Assembly (NCBI GenBank): GCA_964371075.1
Contig: CAYJKN010000001.1
Coordinates: 62,001-126,000 of the forward strand
Direction: 5' to 3'
Source of the DNA: UTCHB3 sp964371075
Lineage (GTDB): Bacteria > Bacteroidota > Ignavibacteria > Ignavibacteriales > Ignavibacteriaceae
DNA length: 64,000 nt
This document shows, piece after piece, positions 32,861 through 42,695 of this stretch. Numbering within the stretch: position 1 is the first letter of the stretch; the number at the start of each line of letters is the position of its first letter. The position numbers and the translations under genes were made by a program. The notes beneath the pieces are model-generated. The model saw nothing but the letters and a program-made list of their open reading frames with translations, had not been told where the DNA came from and did no database searches.

Positions 32861-35800
32861 ACATCTGTTGTTGACAGCGATAATCCTTTTGTCAAATTTT
32901 AGCTTTGCTCAGGAGATATATTTTGTAAAGTTTAAGGATAATATTCAAGCTACAGATGTAAAATCGAGTCTGGAATCAAGAATTTCTGCTATTCTTCAGA
33001 CTGATGCCCCTCTTAACAGTAAACAACTTTCAGTTGTACCTTTTGCCAAAGGCTTGGCAGCTCGAATTCCGACACTCAGTCGGATTGTTGTTTTAATATC
33101 TACAGGATCAACCTCCGTTGAACAGCTTGTCGGATCGTTAAAAAATGATTCTGACATTATGTATGTACAAAAAGGATCAGGATACAAAATTGATTTTATT
33201 CCTAACGACAGTCTGGTCAATACACAATGGGCTCTCTCTAAAATAAGCGCATATGAAGCCTGGGAGATCACTCAGGGCTCAGATACAGTGATTGTGAGCA
33301 TCATTGACACCGGAATTGATTATAAGCACCCTGACCTTGTTAACAAGGTATTTATCAATAGCGGGGAAACAGGTAGCGACACCCAGGGCAGGGATAAAAA
33401 GAGTAATGGAGTTGATGATGACAATAATGGATTCATTGATGATTATATGGGGTGGGACTTTACCGATCGAACAGGTTTTCCGTTTGATACAACGGGCGGG
33501 GACTATCTGGACTGGGACAACGATCCCATGGATGAGAATCTTTTTTCTCATGGAACTTCAGTTGCAGGATTAATTGGAGCTGAAACCAATAATGGAATGG
33601 GAATTGCAGGTGTTGCACCAAAGATCAAAATTCTGAATAACAGAGCATTTGATCCCCAGGGTTATGGAGAAGAAGATGATGTTGCTGCGGCAATTTTATA
33701 CTCTGTATTAATGGGTGCTAAAGTTATCAACATGAGTTTTGGTGATTATTCCTACTCGCATGTGCTCAGAGATGTTATTCAGTATGCTTACTCAAAAAAT
33801 ATCGTTTTGGTGGCAAGTTCAGGCAATTCAAACTCTCCTGATCCACATTATCCTTCCGGTTACAGTGAAGTAATTTCAGTAGGCAACTCTACTGCAGACG
33901 ATTTTGTTGCAGGCACCTCAAATTATGGTTCAACTCTGGATATGGTGGCTCCGGGCACGCAGGTAAGAACTACAACAAGAAACTGGAATTATGCCGACTT
34001 TAACGGCACATCAGCCGCTGCTCCATTTGTATCAGCGTCAGCAGCGATGATTTTATCACTTAAATCATTTTCCAATGAAGAAGTTAAACAGATCCTTAAA
34101 TCCACTGCGGACGATATAGGTCAACAGGGTTGGGATCAAAGAGCCGGTGCCGGAAGACTCAATTTATTAAGGGCATTAACTGTTCTCGCACCTTCTTCAA
34201 TAAAATTTAATTTTCCCCGGCAGGATTATTCCTCTTCGGAAGACACACTTAAAATTAATGCCACAATCTTATCATCCTATTTTAAGTCATTCTCTCTCGA
34301 GTATGGAACAGGATTAAATCCTACCACCTGGACAGTTCTTATTGATCAGGAAAAAAATCAGGTTTCCGGCAGGGACATTTTTAATTTCCCGATAGTCGGA
34401 TTAAAAGATACCGTTTACACTCTCAAAATAAAAGTTGAACAAACCAATGCTTTCACAGCGGAGGAAAGAGTAAACTTTAGAATAAAAAGAGCCGGTACAA
34501 AAGGTGAACTCATTTCTCTATTACCTGCTTATTATGGTGATAAACCAACATTTATGGCTGCTGTTTACACAGAAGACCCCGCAGTAGTTAAAATGTATTA
34601 CAAAAAATTATCTGATCCTTCGTTCTCTTATGTCACACTTGATGGATTCTCCACAAACACAGGATTTGTAAAACAACTTCATTATGGATTTGTACCAAAA
34701 TCACAAGTGAGCGCATCTGATTTTTATGAAATCTATTTTGAGGTTATTAACGAAGGGGGATTCACAACTGTTATCAGGGATTCAGTAAGTCGTAATTTCA
34801 CACTAAACAGTAGCGACCTTTTCCGGACTTTTGAGAAAACACAGAAAAATTATACTCTTCCCGGGGGTTACATTTTTGATAAATCGATAACCTTACCGGG
34901 AAATAAAAAAGGTGCATTGCTCAGAGAAGTGATGACTCCAGAGACAACAGTTCTATTTGAATTTGAAAACGATACATTTACCTCCTCAGCGGTTGACACT
35001 ATGTATAGAAAAATCGCTAAAGATTATGGTGATTTTAACAAAGACGGATCAAATGATCTCCTTTCGTTATGGGGTTATTCAGCACATATACACAAACAAA
35101 ACAACTCAAAGCCCTATTTTCAGTTGACAACTTCCGCCGACACTTCCTTCTTCTGGCCAATCGGTGTTTTTGATCTTGATCGGGATAATAAAAATGAATT
35201 GCTTGCTGTCAGAAATGACACAACTATAGTAATCTATTCAGTAAATAGTGATCTGTCGCTTACTTACAAGTCACGATTCTACAATACTTCAGGAATGGGA
35301 TTTGGCGGTAATATTTTCAACAGTCCGTTTTTGATTGTAAGAGATATTGACAAAGACAACAAAAATGAAATCGTTTTTACAGATTCTGATGGCGATATAG
35401 TAATTCTTAAAGTGAATTCAATTACAGACATTAAACCTGACAAACTGATTCGGACCGGTTACATCTCCAGCTCATCCTTTATAGCTGTAGGCGATTTTAA
35501 CAATGATAATAATCAGGATATAGCGGTTTTGCTACAGGCTGTCCCGGATGTCGATATTGCCCCTTATAACAGGGTGATTATATTTAATTTTAATGGCAGT
35601 GACCTCAATGTCATTTATGACAATGCTTTTGTTGATCCGGCTGTAGAGTTTAAATCAACTTTTCAAAGAGCATCAAACTCACTTAAGTTTTTTGATATCG
35701 ATGGTGACTTAAAAGAAGAGCTTATGATGTTTACATATCCTTATGCCTATGTTATAAAAAGTGATGGTTTTACCGGCAGAGTGATATCATATGATGAGAA

Positions 35801-37061
35801 CATTAATACAAATGCCATTTTAATTGAAGATTATGACGGCAATGGAATACCGGAAATAGCTTACCCATACGGCAATATCGTTAAGTTTTTTGAATTCCAA
35901 CAGACTTCTGTGTTCGCCCCCACTCTAATTTCCGCCAATTCAAGTGATGAAACAAAGGTAGAGATAAAATTCCTCGGATTGGGTTCAAAACATTACATTT
36001 ACAGAGGAACAACAGAAACCGGGATAACTCTTTCTGATTCCACTCTCTCAATGGATTATAACGATACGAGGGTGACACTTGGAAGCAGTTATTATTATCA
36101 GATTGAAAGTGTTTCAGGAAATAACAGAGCTAAATCAAAAGTATTTGTGGTTTATCATCACTCTCCTGCAAGTTTTGTTTCATCTTCAATAAAAACCGAC
36201 CGTTCCATAGAAGTAAAATATTCATCAAAAGTGAAAAAAGAGATTGACGATCTTTCTAAAATTTACCTGATTATTGGAGGTGAGAAAATTCCTCTTTCTT
36301 CTTATACCCCTTCAGGTGAAAACTCGTTTTTGCTTACCTTCCCTCGTGGTTTTTCAACAACAGGGAACGTGGTTATTGCCGGTGGGTTAGTGGATTATTA
36401 CGGTTCCGCCATTTCAGAGGACACAATCCATTTCAATTATTCGCCACAACCGGGAGAACAACAATTTTATATCGAGAATTTTACAATTCTTGATAATTAT
36501 ACAGTTACAGTCACTTTTAATCTTGAAGTTGATATGGCAACTGCATCATTATCAAATAACTATCATTTTTCTCCTGATAATAATGTTACCTCAGTTAGCG
36601 CAGGTTCAAACAGTCGAACAGTGGTTCTTAGTTTAAAAGGTGCTAAACCAATTGGTGCTCTTGGACGAGAATATACCCTAACGATCAAAAATTTAAGGTC
36701 ATCAACTCAGTCGGGTAGTGTTGCGATAAATCAAAATGCTGGTGCAACTATTGTACTTACGGCAACTGCTGCAAATCTTGACGATATATATGTTTATCCC
36801 AGTCCGGTTGACAGGTCCAAAAATGGTTCTGTCACTTTTGCGAACCTGCCAAGAAATGTGGATATAATTGTTTTTAATCTTGAGGGACGACGAATCGCAG
36901 AATTTAAGGAAAGTGATGGTAACGGTGGAGTAACCTGGAACCTCATGGATTCTGATGGTAGAGAGGTACCGACCGGAGTTTACATTTTCCGTGCTGCAAT
37001 GACTGATGGCAAGGGAGAAGAATTATCCACCAAACTTGGAAAAATTGCGATAATAAGATGA
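32850..37061 (+). CDS. Secreted subtilisin-like protease with FG-GAP-like repeats and type IX-style C-terminal domain
   Basis: This 1403-residue exported protease starts at ATG 32850, with AAGGAG at 32840-32845 inside the end of purF. A signal peptide (about 1-20) precedes a propeptide and an S8 domain with catalytic triad D153 (IIDTGID), H234 (SHGTSVAG) and S388 (NGTSAAAPF). Residues about 728-1000 hold six calcium-loop repeats such as DFNKDGSND, DLDRDNKNE, DIDKDNKNE and DYDGNGIPE, like FG-GAP/VCBS modules. Immunoglobulin-like domains follow. The last 90 residues (IYVYPSPVD through GVYIF to GKIAIIR) resemble a FlgD/type IX secretion sorting domain. The presence of porX in the window is consistent with type IX export. 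Confidence 0.88.
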   Translation: MKFKHLLLTAIILLSNFSFAQEIYFVKFKDNIQATDVKSSLESRISAILQTDAPLNSKQLSVVPFAKGLAARIPTLSRIVVLISTGSTSVEQLVGSLKNDSDIMYVQKGSGYKIDFIPNDSLVNTQWALSKISAYEAWEITQGSDTVIVSIIDTGIDYKHPDLVNKVFINSGETGSDTQGRDKKSNGVDDDNNGFIDDYMGWDFTDRTGFPFDTTGGDYLDWDNDPMDENLFSHGTSVAGLIGAETNNGMGIAGVAPKIKILNNRAFDPQGYGEEDDVAAAILYSVLMGAKVINMSFGDYSYSHVLRDVIQYAYSKNIVLVASSGNSNSPDPHYPSGYSEVISVGNSTADDFVAGTSNYGSTLDMVAPGTQVRTTTRNWNYADFNGTSAAAPFVSASAAMILSLKSFSNEEVKQILKSTADDIGQQGWDQRAGAGRLNLLRALTVLAPSSIKFNFPRQDYSSSEDTLKINATILSSYFKSFSLEYGTGLNPTTWTVLIDQEKNQVSGRDIFNFPIVGLKDTVYTLKIKVEQTNAFTAEERVNFRIKRAGTKGELISLLPAYYGDKPTFMAAVYTEDPAVVKMYYKKLSDPSFSYVTLDGFSTNTGFVKQLHYGFVPKSQVSASDFYEIYFEVINEGGFTTVIRDSVSRNFTLNSSDLFRTFEKTQKNYTLPGGYIFDKSITLPGNKKGALLREVMTPETTVLFEFENDTFTSSAVDTMYRKIAKDYGDFNKDGSNDLLSLWGYSAHIHKQNNSKPYFQLTTSADTSFFWPIGVFDLDRDNKNELLAVRNDTTIVIYSVNSDLSLTYKSRFYNTSGMGFGGNIFNSPFLIVRDIDKDNKNEIVFTDSDGDIVILKVNSITDIKPDKLIRTGYISSSSFIAVGDFNNDNNQDIAVLLQAVPDVDIAPYNRVIIFNFNGSDLNVIYDNAFVDPAVEFKSTFQRASNSLKFFDIDGDLKEELMMFTYPYAYVIKSDGFTGRVISYDENINTNAILIEDYDGNGIPEIAYPYGNIVKFFEFQQTSVFAPTLISANSSDETKVEIKFLGLGSKHYIYRGTTETGITLSDSTLSMDYNDTRVTLGSSYYYQIESVSGNNRAKSKVFVVYHHSPASFVSSSIKTDRSIEVKYSSKVKKEIDDLSKIYLIIGGEKIPLSSYTPSGENSFLLTFPRGFSTTGNVVIAGGLVDYYGSAISEDTIHFNYSPQPGEQQFYIENFTILDNYTVTVTFNLEVDMATASLSNNYHFSPDNNVTSVSAGSNSRTVVLSLKGAKPIGALGREYTLTIKNLRSSTQSGSVAINQNAGATIVLTATAANLDDIYVYPSPVDRSKNGSVTFANLPRNVDIIVFNLEGRRIAEFKESDGNGGVTWNLMDSDGREVPTGVYIFRAAMTDGKGEELSTKLGKIAIIR

Positions 37062-37621
37062 TGTTTGGAATCAAAACAAAACAATTTTTTCAAATCTCCA
37101 ATTTGTTAAGTCTTTCCCGACTGTTTGGAGCTTTTCCCCTCGTTTATTTTTTGTTAAATCCGGAAATACTGGGAAAACCCGTCGTTCTCGTTTTGGTGTT
37201 TTTAATCAGTTTTACAGACTATTTTGACGGATATTTTGCAAGAAAATTGAATCAGGTCTCTGAACTTGGTAAAATACTTGATCCACTTGCAGACAAGGTT
37301 TTGGTTATTTCTATTGCGATAGCCTTTTTCTCAACCGGGATCCTCGACTTGACTCTCTTTCTTATTATCGTTCTCAGGGATGTAATGATTATTATTCCCG
37401 GAATATTTCTCAGTAAGAGAATGGGGGAAGTTCCTGCATCTGACCAAATAGGGAAGTGGACCTTTACATTCATAGGTACATATCTTATTCTGGTTTTTAT
37501 TGATGTTGACCGGAATTCAGTCCCGATGACAATCTACTACTATTCACTGATATTGTTAATTATCATTTCGTATCTAAATTATGTAAATCGCGCTTTAAAA
37601 GTGTTAAGGAAAACTAAATGA
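37058..37621 (+). CDS. pgsA: CDP-alcohol phosphatidyltransferase, probably PgsA
   Basis: This 187-residue membrane enzyme has the CDP-alcohol phosphotransferase signature, DGYFARKLNQVSELGKILD followed by PLADK, matching DGxxAR-x8-Gx3Dx3D. The size and N-terminal NLLSLSRL motif favour phosphatidylglycerophosphate synthase over phosphatidylserine synthase, but the alcohol acceptor is not certain. It overlaps the subtilase by four bases and ftsY by four bases. Confidence 0.82.
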   Translation: MMFGIKTKQFFQISNLLSLSRLFGAFPLVYFLLNPEILGKPVVLVLVFLISFTDYFDGYFARKLNQVSELGKILDPLADKVLVISIAIAFFSTGILDLTLFLIIVLRDVMIIIPGIFLSKRMGEVPASDQIGKWTFTFIGTYLILVFIDVDRNSVPMTIYYYSLILLIIISYLNYVNRALKVLRKTK

Positions 37622-38559
37622 GTTTTATTAAAAATTTCAATTTTGGGAAATTAAAAGAGGGTCTCTCCAAAACAAGAGATAAAATATTTAACAAAATCGC
37701 AGAAACAGTAACGGGGAAAGCTGTAATTGATGAGTTAACTCTCGAAGAGATGGAAGAGTTACTGATTAGTTCTGATATCGGGTATGACCTCGCAATGAAA
37801 ATTGTTGAGGAAGTAAGAAAACAACTAAAAGGGGAAAAAGACAGATCAGGGGAAAATGTTCTTGGAGTTGTAAAAAAAGTATTGGAAGATGAACTTTCTC
37901 ACTCACTCTCTTCAGTGGAATATATTCCCGATGTCGAAAAGTATAGTCCTTTTGTGATCCTTATCGTTGGTGTAAATGGTGCGGGTAAAACAACAACCAT
38001 TGGTAAATTGGCTCACAATTTTAAGATGTCAGGTTGGAAAGTTGTTGTGGGAGCAGCAGATACATTCAGGGCAGCAGCCAATGAACAACTTGAAATTTGG
38101 GCGCAGAGGGCTGGTGTTCCAATTATATCGCGTGAGATGGGTGCAGATCCTTCTTCTGTGGCTTACGAAACAATTGAGGAAGCCATAAGGATAAAAGCAG
38201 ATGTTGTTATGATAGATACTGCCGGAAGACTCCACACAAAAGTGAATTTGATGGAAGAATTAAGAAAAATTAAAAATGTGATCGCAAAAAAACTACCCAA
38301 TTCTCCAAACGAAATATTTCTTGTTGTTGATGGTACTACAGGTCAAAATGCTGTGCAACAAGGAAAAGAATTCTCTAAAGTTACCGAACTCACAGGTTTA
38401 ATTGTGACAAAACTTGATGGCACTGCAAAAGGCGGAGTTATTTTTCAGATATGCAGAGAATTAAAAGTTCCCGTTCGATACATCGGTGTTGGTGAGGGAA
38501 TAGAAGACCTTCAAAATTTTGATCCTGCGATGTATGTCGAAGCCATTTTTACAAAATAA
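37618..38559 (+). CDS. ftsY: Signal recognition particle receptor FtsY
   Basis: This SRP-type GTPase docks ribosome-nascent chain complexes at the membrane. It has an N-terminal helical N domain, G1 GVNGAGKTTTIGKLA (about residues 119-133), the ATP/GTP specificity block DTFRAAANEQL, G3 DTAGRLHTKVNL and G4 TKLDGTAKGG. At 313 residues it lacks the long acidic A domain of E. coli FtsY, which is usual outside enterics. Confidence 0.95.
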   Translation: MSFIKNFNFGKLKEGLSKTRDKIFNKIAETVTGKAVIDELTLEEMEELLISSDIGYDLAMKIVEEVRKQLKGEKDRSGENVLGVVKKVLEDELSHSLSSVEYIPDVEKYSPFVILIVGVNGAGKTTTIGKLAHNFKMSGWKVVVGAADTFRAAANEQLEIWAQRAGVPIISREMGADPSSVAYETIEEAIRIKADVVMIDTAGRLHTKVNLMEELRKIKNVIAKKLPNSPNEIFLVVDGTTGQNAVQQGKEFSKVTELTGLIVTKLDGTAKGGVIFQICRELKVPVRYIGVGEGIEDLQNFDPAMYVEAIFTK

Positions 38560-38572
38560 ATTTTAATATAAA

Positions 38573-39484
38573 TTGAATTCAGAACAATTAAAATGTGTCG
38601 TAATTAATCCTTTTGCAGGAAATGGAAGAGGTAAAAAACTGGCCGCACGGTTGAAGAATATTCCTGATTTTAAGGCTTTGGAAATTCACACCCCCGTCGA
38701 TTTAATTGAAGCAGCGGCAATTTACAAAAAACTTAACAAAGAAAATGTCCATCTGATGTTAGCCGGTGGAGATGGAACTTACAATTCAATTGTTAACCTC
38801 GTCGACCCTCCTTATAAATTTAAGATTTCTTTTATACCTTCGGGCTCAGGAAACGACCTGGCAAGATATTTTAAGTTGGGTTCTAATGCAATTACAGAAC
38901 TGAAAAAAGCCAATTTGCGAGATACTGAAACAAAAATGGATGTTTGGAATACAACTATCCGTTTTGAGGATGGAACAATAGAAAAGAGAAAGTTTATCAA
39001 CACTCTTGGCGTTGGTTTCGATGCATATGTAGGAACAATTAAAGAGAAGAAAAAATTTCTGTCCGGTATTGCCGTTTACATCGTTTCTTTATTTCAGGCA
39101 CTTTTCTCTTATGAATCGGTTAAATATCAAATTAACATAGATGAGAAACTAAAATCTTCTGGTGATGCCATGTTCATTACCACCGGCAATGGAATGTATT
39201 CGGGTGGAGGTTTTAAGTTGACCCCCAATGCATTGGTGGATGATGGATTACTTGAGATATGTATTGTGAAGGACATGAGTCTGCCAAAGATATTTGTGAA
39301 TCTCCCAAAAGCAATAACCGGTTCACATGCTTCAATTAAACAGACAACTCTTTTTAATACAAACAGTTACACCATGTTACTTCAGGAACCGGCATATATC
39401 CATTTAGATGGTGAAACCTACTCAAAGAAGGTCTCCGGTGTAAGTGTGGAACTTTCTCCTCACAAACTTAGAATCTCCGTCTAA
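38573..39484 (+). CDS. Diacylglycerol kinase-family lipid kinase
   Basis: This 303-residue soluble lipid kinase has the nucleotide motif GGDGTYNSIVN, the N-terminal VVINPFAGNGRGKK and the conserved PSGSGNDLAR. Family members phosphorylate diacylglycerol or related lipids (DgkB, YegS); which one is unclear. The start is TTG at 38573 because the family N-terminus begins six residues later and no ATG is available. No ribosome-binding site is evident. Confidence 0.85.
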   Translation: MNSEQLKCVVINPFAGNGRGKKLAARLKNIPDFKALEIHTPVDLIEAAAIYKKLNKENVHLMLAGGDGTYNSIVNLVDPPYKFKISFIPSGSGNDLARYFKLGSNAITELKKANLRDTETKMDVWNTTIRFEDGTIEKRKFINTLGVGFDAYVGTIKEKKKFLSGIAVYIVSLFQALFSYESVKYQINIDEKLKSSGDAMFITTGNGMYSGGGFKLTPNALVDDGLLEICIVKDMSLPKIFVNLPKAITGSHASIKQTTLFNTNSYTMLLQEPAYIHLDGETYSKKVSGVSVELSPHKLRISV

Positions 39485-39486
39485 AA

Positions 39487-39693
39487 ATGCTATTGTTCTC
39501 CTCCCGAAAAAAGCATCGTGAGTTTACTTATATCCCACGATTCATTAATGAGCGATTGGACAAATATAATCCGAAAATATCAATTAGACACAATCGACAA
39601 AAAGGGCAGGGGAGCCGTAAACTGTTTTTTTATTCATTTCTGGTAATAGTTATTGTTATAGTGTTAGTATATCTGAAAGGTTTGATTAGTTGA
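39487..39693 (+). CDS. Small basic single-helix membrane protein, unknown function
   Basis: This 68-residue protein begins MLLFSSRKKHREFTYIPRF, is strongly basic over its first 45 residues, and ends in one membrane helix (about residues 46-65) with five residues outside. Its ATG is two bases after the lipid kinase stop, and its stop overlaps the TTG start of the protease gene (TTGA), which argues for a real coupled gene. I recognise no family. Confidence 0.65.
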   Translation: MLLFSSRKKHREFTYIPRFINERLDKYNPKISIRHNRQKGQGSRKLFFYSFLVIVIVIVLVYLKGLIS

Positions 39694-42485
39694 GACAAAT
39701 TAAAATTTTATTCATTTTTATGGCAGTTTTAACTGCAGTTGGATTTGCCCAATCTTTAAACGACTCCATCCCGCAACATCGTGGTATAAAACAGGGAGTC
39801 CTTCAAAACGGTATTAAGTATTATATTCTGCCAAATAAACAACCTGAAAAAAAAGCCGAATTACGCCTGGTGATTCTTTCCGGTTCATTAAATGAAAGAG
39901 AAGATCAACAAGGACTTGCTCATTTTGTTGAACATATGCTTTTTAACGGCACAAAAAATTTCCCCGGACATAAAGTTGTGGATTTCCTCGAAATTCTGGG
40001 TATGAAGTTTGGTCCCGAAATAAACGCATATACCTCAACGGAAGAAACTGTCTATATGTTAACTGTTCCCACAGACAGAAATTCGGTACTCGATTCAGCA
40101 TTTATGATACTTTCAGATTGGGCAATAAATGCCACTTTTGATTCCTTGGAAATTGAAAAGGAGAGGGGAGTAGTCCTGGAAGAGATGAGAATGGGAAAAG
40201 GAGCTGGTGAGAGAATCAGAGATAAACAGTTTCCTGTACTCTTCCATAATTCCCGATTTGCAGAAAGACTGCCAATTGGAAAAGAAGAAGTTCTAAAAAA
40301 CTTTCTACACAAATCTCTTACTGATTATTACAGAGAATGGTATAATCCCGACCTGATGTCGGTTGTTGCAGTTGGTGATTTTGATCCCTCTGAAATTGAG
40401 AGATTGGTTCTCAAACATTTTAATGTGATTCCGGGTTTCGCTTCAACCAAAAAGAGAGTTATTTACGGTGTCCCTGACCATAAAGAGAGATTATATACAA
40501 TCACAGGCGATAAGGAAGTAACAACCACCAGTTTAACAATTGTCCACAAAAAGCCCGTTCTAAAAGCCAATACAAAAGCAGAATACAAAAATGCTCTCGT
40601 TTTGAACCTTATCAGCGGGATGTTAAATGAAAGATTGTTTGATCTTTCCAAGAAAGTGGATGCACCTTTTCTTGAAGGAGGTGGATACACAACCGGACTC
40701 TCCTATGATAAGGGAGCATTTGTACTTTATATGACTCCAAAAGAAAATATGGTGGATTCGGCATTTTTTCTTCTTAATCTTGAAGCTGAAAAGATGAAAC
40801 AGTTTGGATTTAATGCAGATGAATTTGGCAGATCGATTGAGAATATGAATGCAGGAATGGATAATTATTTTAAAGAAAAAGATAATCAATATTCAAATGG
40901 AATCGTGAATGCGATTTTGGATCAGGTAATCAATGATGCAATTTATACCGATATTGAATCCGGATATACAATTTATAAAGAAATTATCCCTACAATTTCA
41001 TTGGAAGATGTGAATCAGGCAGCAAAATCATTAACCACTGATTCCAACCTGGTCGTCATGATTTCTTACCCTGAGAAAGAAGGAATCAAGATTCCTTCAG
41101 AAATGGAACTTGAAAAAATCTATTCCGAGGTAAAAAAAGTTAAGATACCCAGTCCTACTGTAGCAACAACTGACCGTCCTTTGATTAAAGAAGAACCGGC
41201 ACCCGGGAAAATAGTCAAAGAAGAAGATTATGGAATTTTGGACATCAAAAAGTGGACTCTTGATAATGGAGCAGTGGTTTATTTAAAAAAAACCGGGCTT
41301 CAGCAGGATGAGGTAATGATGTATGGCTTTAGTAAGGGAGGACTTTCAAAAGTTGAAGATTCCGACCTTGTTTCAGCCAAATATTCAAACAGTATTATTG
41401 AGGAATCAGGACTTGGTGATTTTAATCTCACTGATTTGTCAAAAAAACTCTCAGGAAAAATGGTCTCGTTAACCACCGGAATTTCCGATTTAAGTGAAAG
41501 TATCCAGGGGAAAACATCCTTAAAAGATATAGAGGACTTTTTCCGCCTGGTCTATCTGACATTTACCAAACCGAGACTTGATCCCGAAGCTTCTGATATT
41601 TTTATCGACAAGATGAAAAACTATTTACAAAATGCCGGGATGAGCCCTGATAATGTATTTTATGATACGATTGTAGTCTCATTGTTTGGAAACAATCCAC
41701 GGATGAAACCAATGTCAATTGACCAACTCGACCAGTTGATTCCCTCAAAAGCTTATCAAGTTTTTAGGGAACGATTCAACTCTGCCTCGGATTTTGAGTT
41801 TGTGTTTGTTGGCAATTTTGATGAAGATATTATGAGGTCACTCATTTGTCGATATATTGCTTCTCAACCGAAAGTTTTGAAGGAAAACTGGATTGACAGG
41901 GGAGTGCGTTATGCTGATAAAAGTGATGAAAAAACTGTAAAAATGGGTGCCGAACAAAAAGCAACTGTTTTCCTCAGTTTCCCGGGTAAGTTCGAGTGGA
42001 CTAAAAAGAACGCCATGGAATTGACAACTCTTCAAAAAATATTCGATATTCAATTAAATGAGGTTATAAGAGAAGAATTGGGGGGCTCATATTCAGTTTC
42101 GGCATCAACTACTTATAATAAATATCCTGAACCCGTATTCAATAATAGTGTCTATTTTAATTGTGATCCTGCCAGAATAAATGAGTTGGTAAGTCGGGTT
42201 ATGTTGATGATTGATTCATTAAAAACTTCATTTGCAGACGAAACTACATTAACAAAAGCAAAAGAGAATCAGTATAAGGAGATTGATGATACATTTCAAG
42301 ATAATTCAAGTATCCTGAATTTGATCAGTTCTTATCTGTTGTTTGATGCTGATCTAAAGGAGTTTTTTGCGGGAAAAGAAATCGTGAAGGCAATAACTGT
42401 TGAAGATATTCGAAATGCAGCGAAGAAATATTTTTCCGGAGATGTAATCCTGAAGTATTATCTAAAACCGTTTATTTCAAAATAA
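39690..42485 (+). CDS. M16-family zinc metalloprotease (PqqL-like)
   Basis: This is a 931-residue secreted or periplasmic peptidase. A signal peptide ends near GFAQS (about residue 21). The inverted zinc motif H78-F-V-E81-H82 is followed by the third ligand region VVLEEMRMG, then a repeat of the M16 and M16_C fold. The second half lacks HxxEH, as in pitrilysin-type single-chain enzymes. The start is TTG overlapping the upstream TGA; the first ATG would remove half of the signal peptide. The gene ends before a strong terminator. Confidence 0.9.
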   Translation: MRQIKILFIFMAVLTAVGFAQSLNDSIPQHRGIKQGVLQNGIKYYILPNKQPEKKAELRLVILSGSLNEREDQQGLAHFVEHMLFNGTKNFPGHKVVDFLEILGMKFGPEINAYTSTEETVYMLTVPTDRNSVLDSAFMILSDWAINATFDSLEIEKERGVVLEEMRMGKGAGERIRDKQFPVLFHNSRFAERLPIGKEEVLKNFLHKSLTDYYREWYNPDLMSVVAVGDFDPSEIERLVLKHFNVIPGFASTKKRVIYGVPDHKERLYTITGDKEVTTTSLTIVHKKPVLKANTKAEYKNALVLNLISGMLNERLFDLSKKVDAPFLEGGGYTTGLSYDKGAFVLYMTPKENMVDSAFFLLNLEAEKMKQFGFNADEFGRSIENMNAGMDNYFKEKDNQYSNGIVNAILDQVINDAIYTDIESGYTIYKEIIPTISLEDVNQAAKSLTTDSNLVVMISYPEKEGIKIPSEMELEKIYSEVKKVKIPSPTVATTDRPLIKEEPAPGKIVKEEDYGILDIKKWTLDNGAVVYLKKTGLQQDEVMMYGFSKGGLSKVEDSDLVSAKYSNSIIEESGLGDFNLTDLSKKLSGKMVSLTTGISDLSESIQGKTSLKDIEDFFRLVYLTFTKPRLDPEASDIFIDKMKNYLQNAGMSPDNVFYDTIVVSLFGNNPRMKPMSIDQLDQLIPSKAYQVFRERFNSASDFEFVFVGNFDEDIMRSLICRYIASQPKVLKENWIDRGVRYADKSDEKTVKMGAEQKATVFLSFPGKFEWTKKNAMELTTLQKIFDIQLNEVIREELGGSYSVSASTTYNKYPEPVFNNSVYFNCDPARINELVSRVMLMIDSLKTSFADETTLTKAKENQYKEIDDTFQDNSSILNLISSYLLFDADLKEFFAGKEIVKAITVEDIRNAAKKYFSGDVILKYYLKPFISK

Positions 42486-42502
42486 CTGTAAACTGTTTTT
42501 AA

Positions 42503-42534
42503 AGGCGTCAGACAATCTGCTTTGTCTGATGCCT
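42503..42534 (+). terminator. Rho-independent terminator after the M16 protease gene
   Basis: A 13-base-pair stem with one G-T pair (arms 42503-42515 and 42522-42534, loop of six bases) starts 18 bases after the protease stop. The plus-strand exit is only moderately T-rich (GATTTGTTAATT). It lies between two convergent genes and could work in both directions. Confidence 0.7.
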
Positions 42535-42620
42535 GATTTGTTAATTGGATTTTATAAACTAGCTCGGCTGATTTTTTTACTGAAGAATAAATGATAAGCA
42601 GGGGAAGTGGAACGATAAAA

Positions 42621-42649
42621 TGACTAAATTCATGGCATTCATTTAGTTA
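42621..42649 (-). terminator. Weak hairpin, possible terminator of the CLC gene
   Basis: TGACTAAAT (42621-42629) pairs with ATTTAGTTA (42641-42649) over nine positions including one G-T pair, around an 11-base loop. It lies about 47 bases beyond the stop of the minus-strand CLC gene, and the minus-strand exit reads CATTTTATC, only mildly T-rich. Confidence 0.35.
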
Positions 42650-42695
42650 ACATAATATACATTATAGGACATTTTAGAGATACCGAAATATAATG

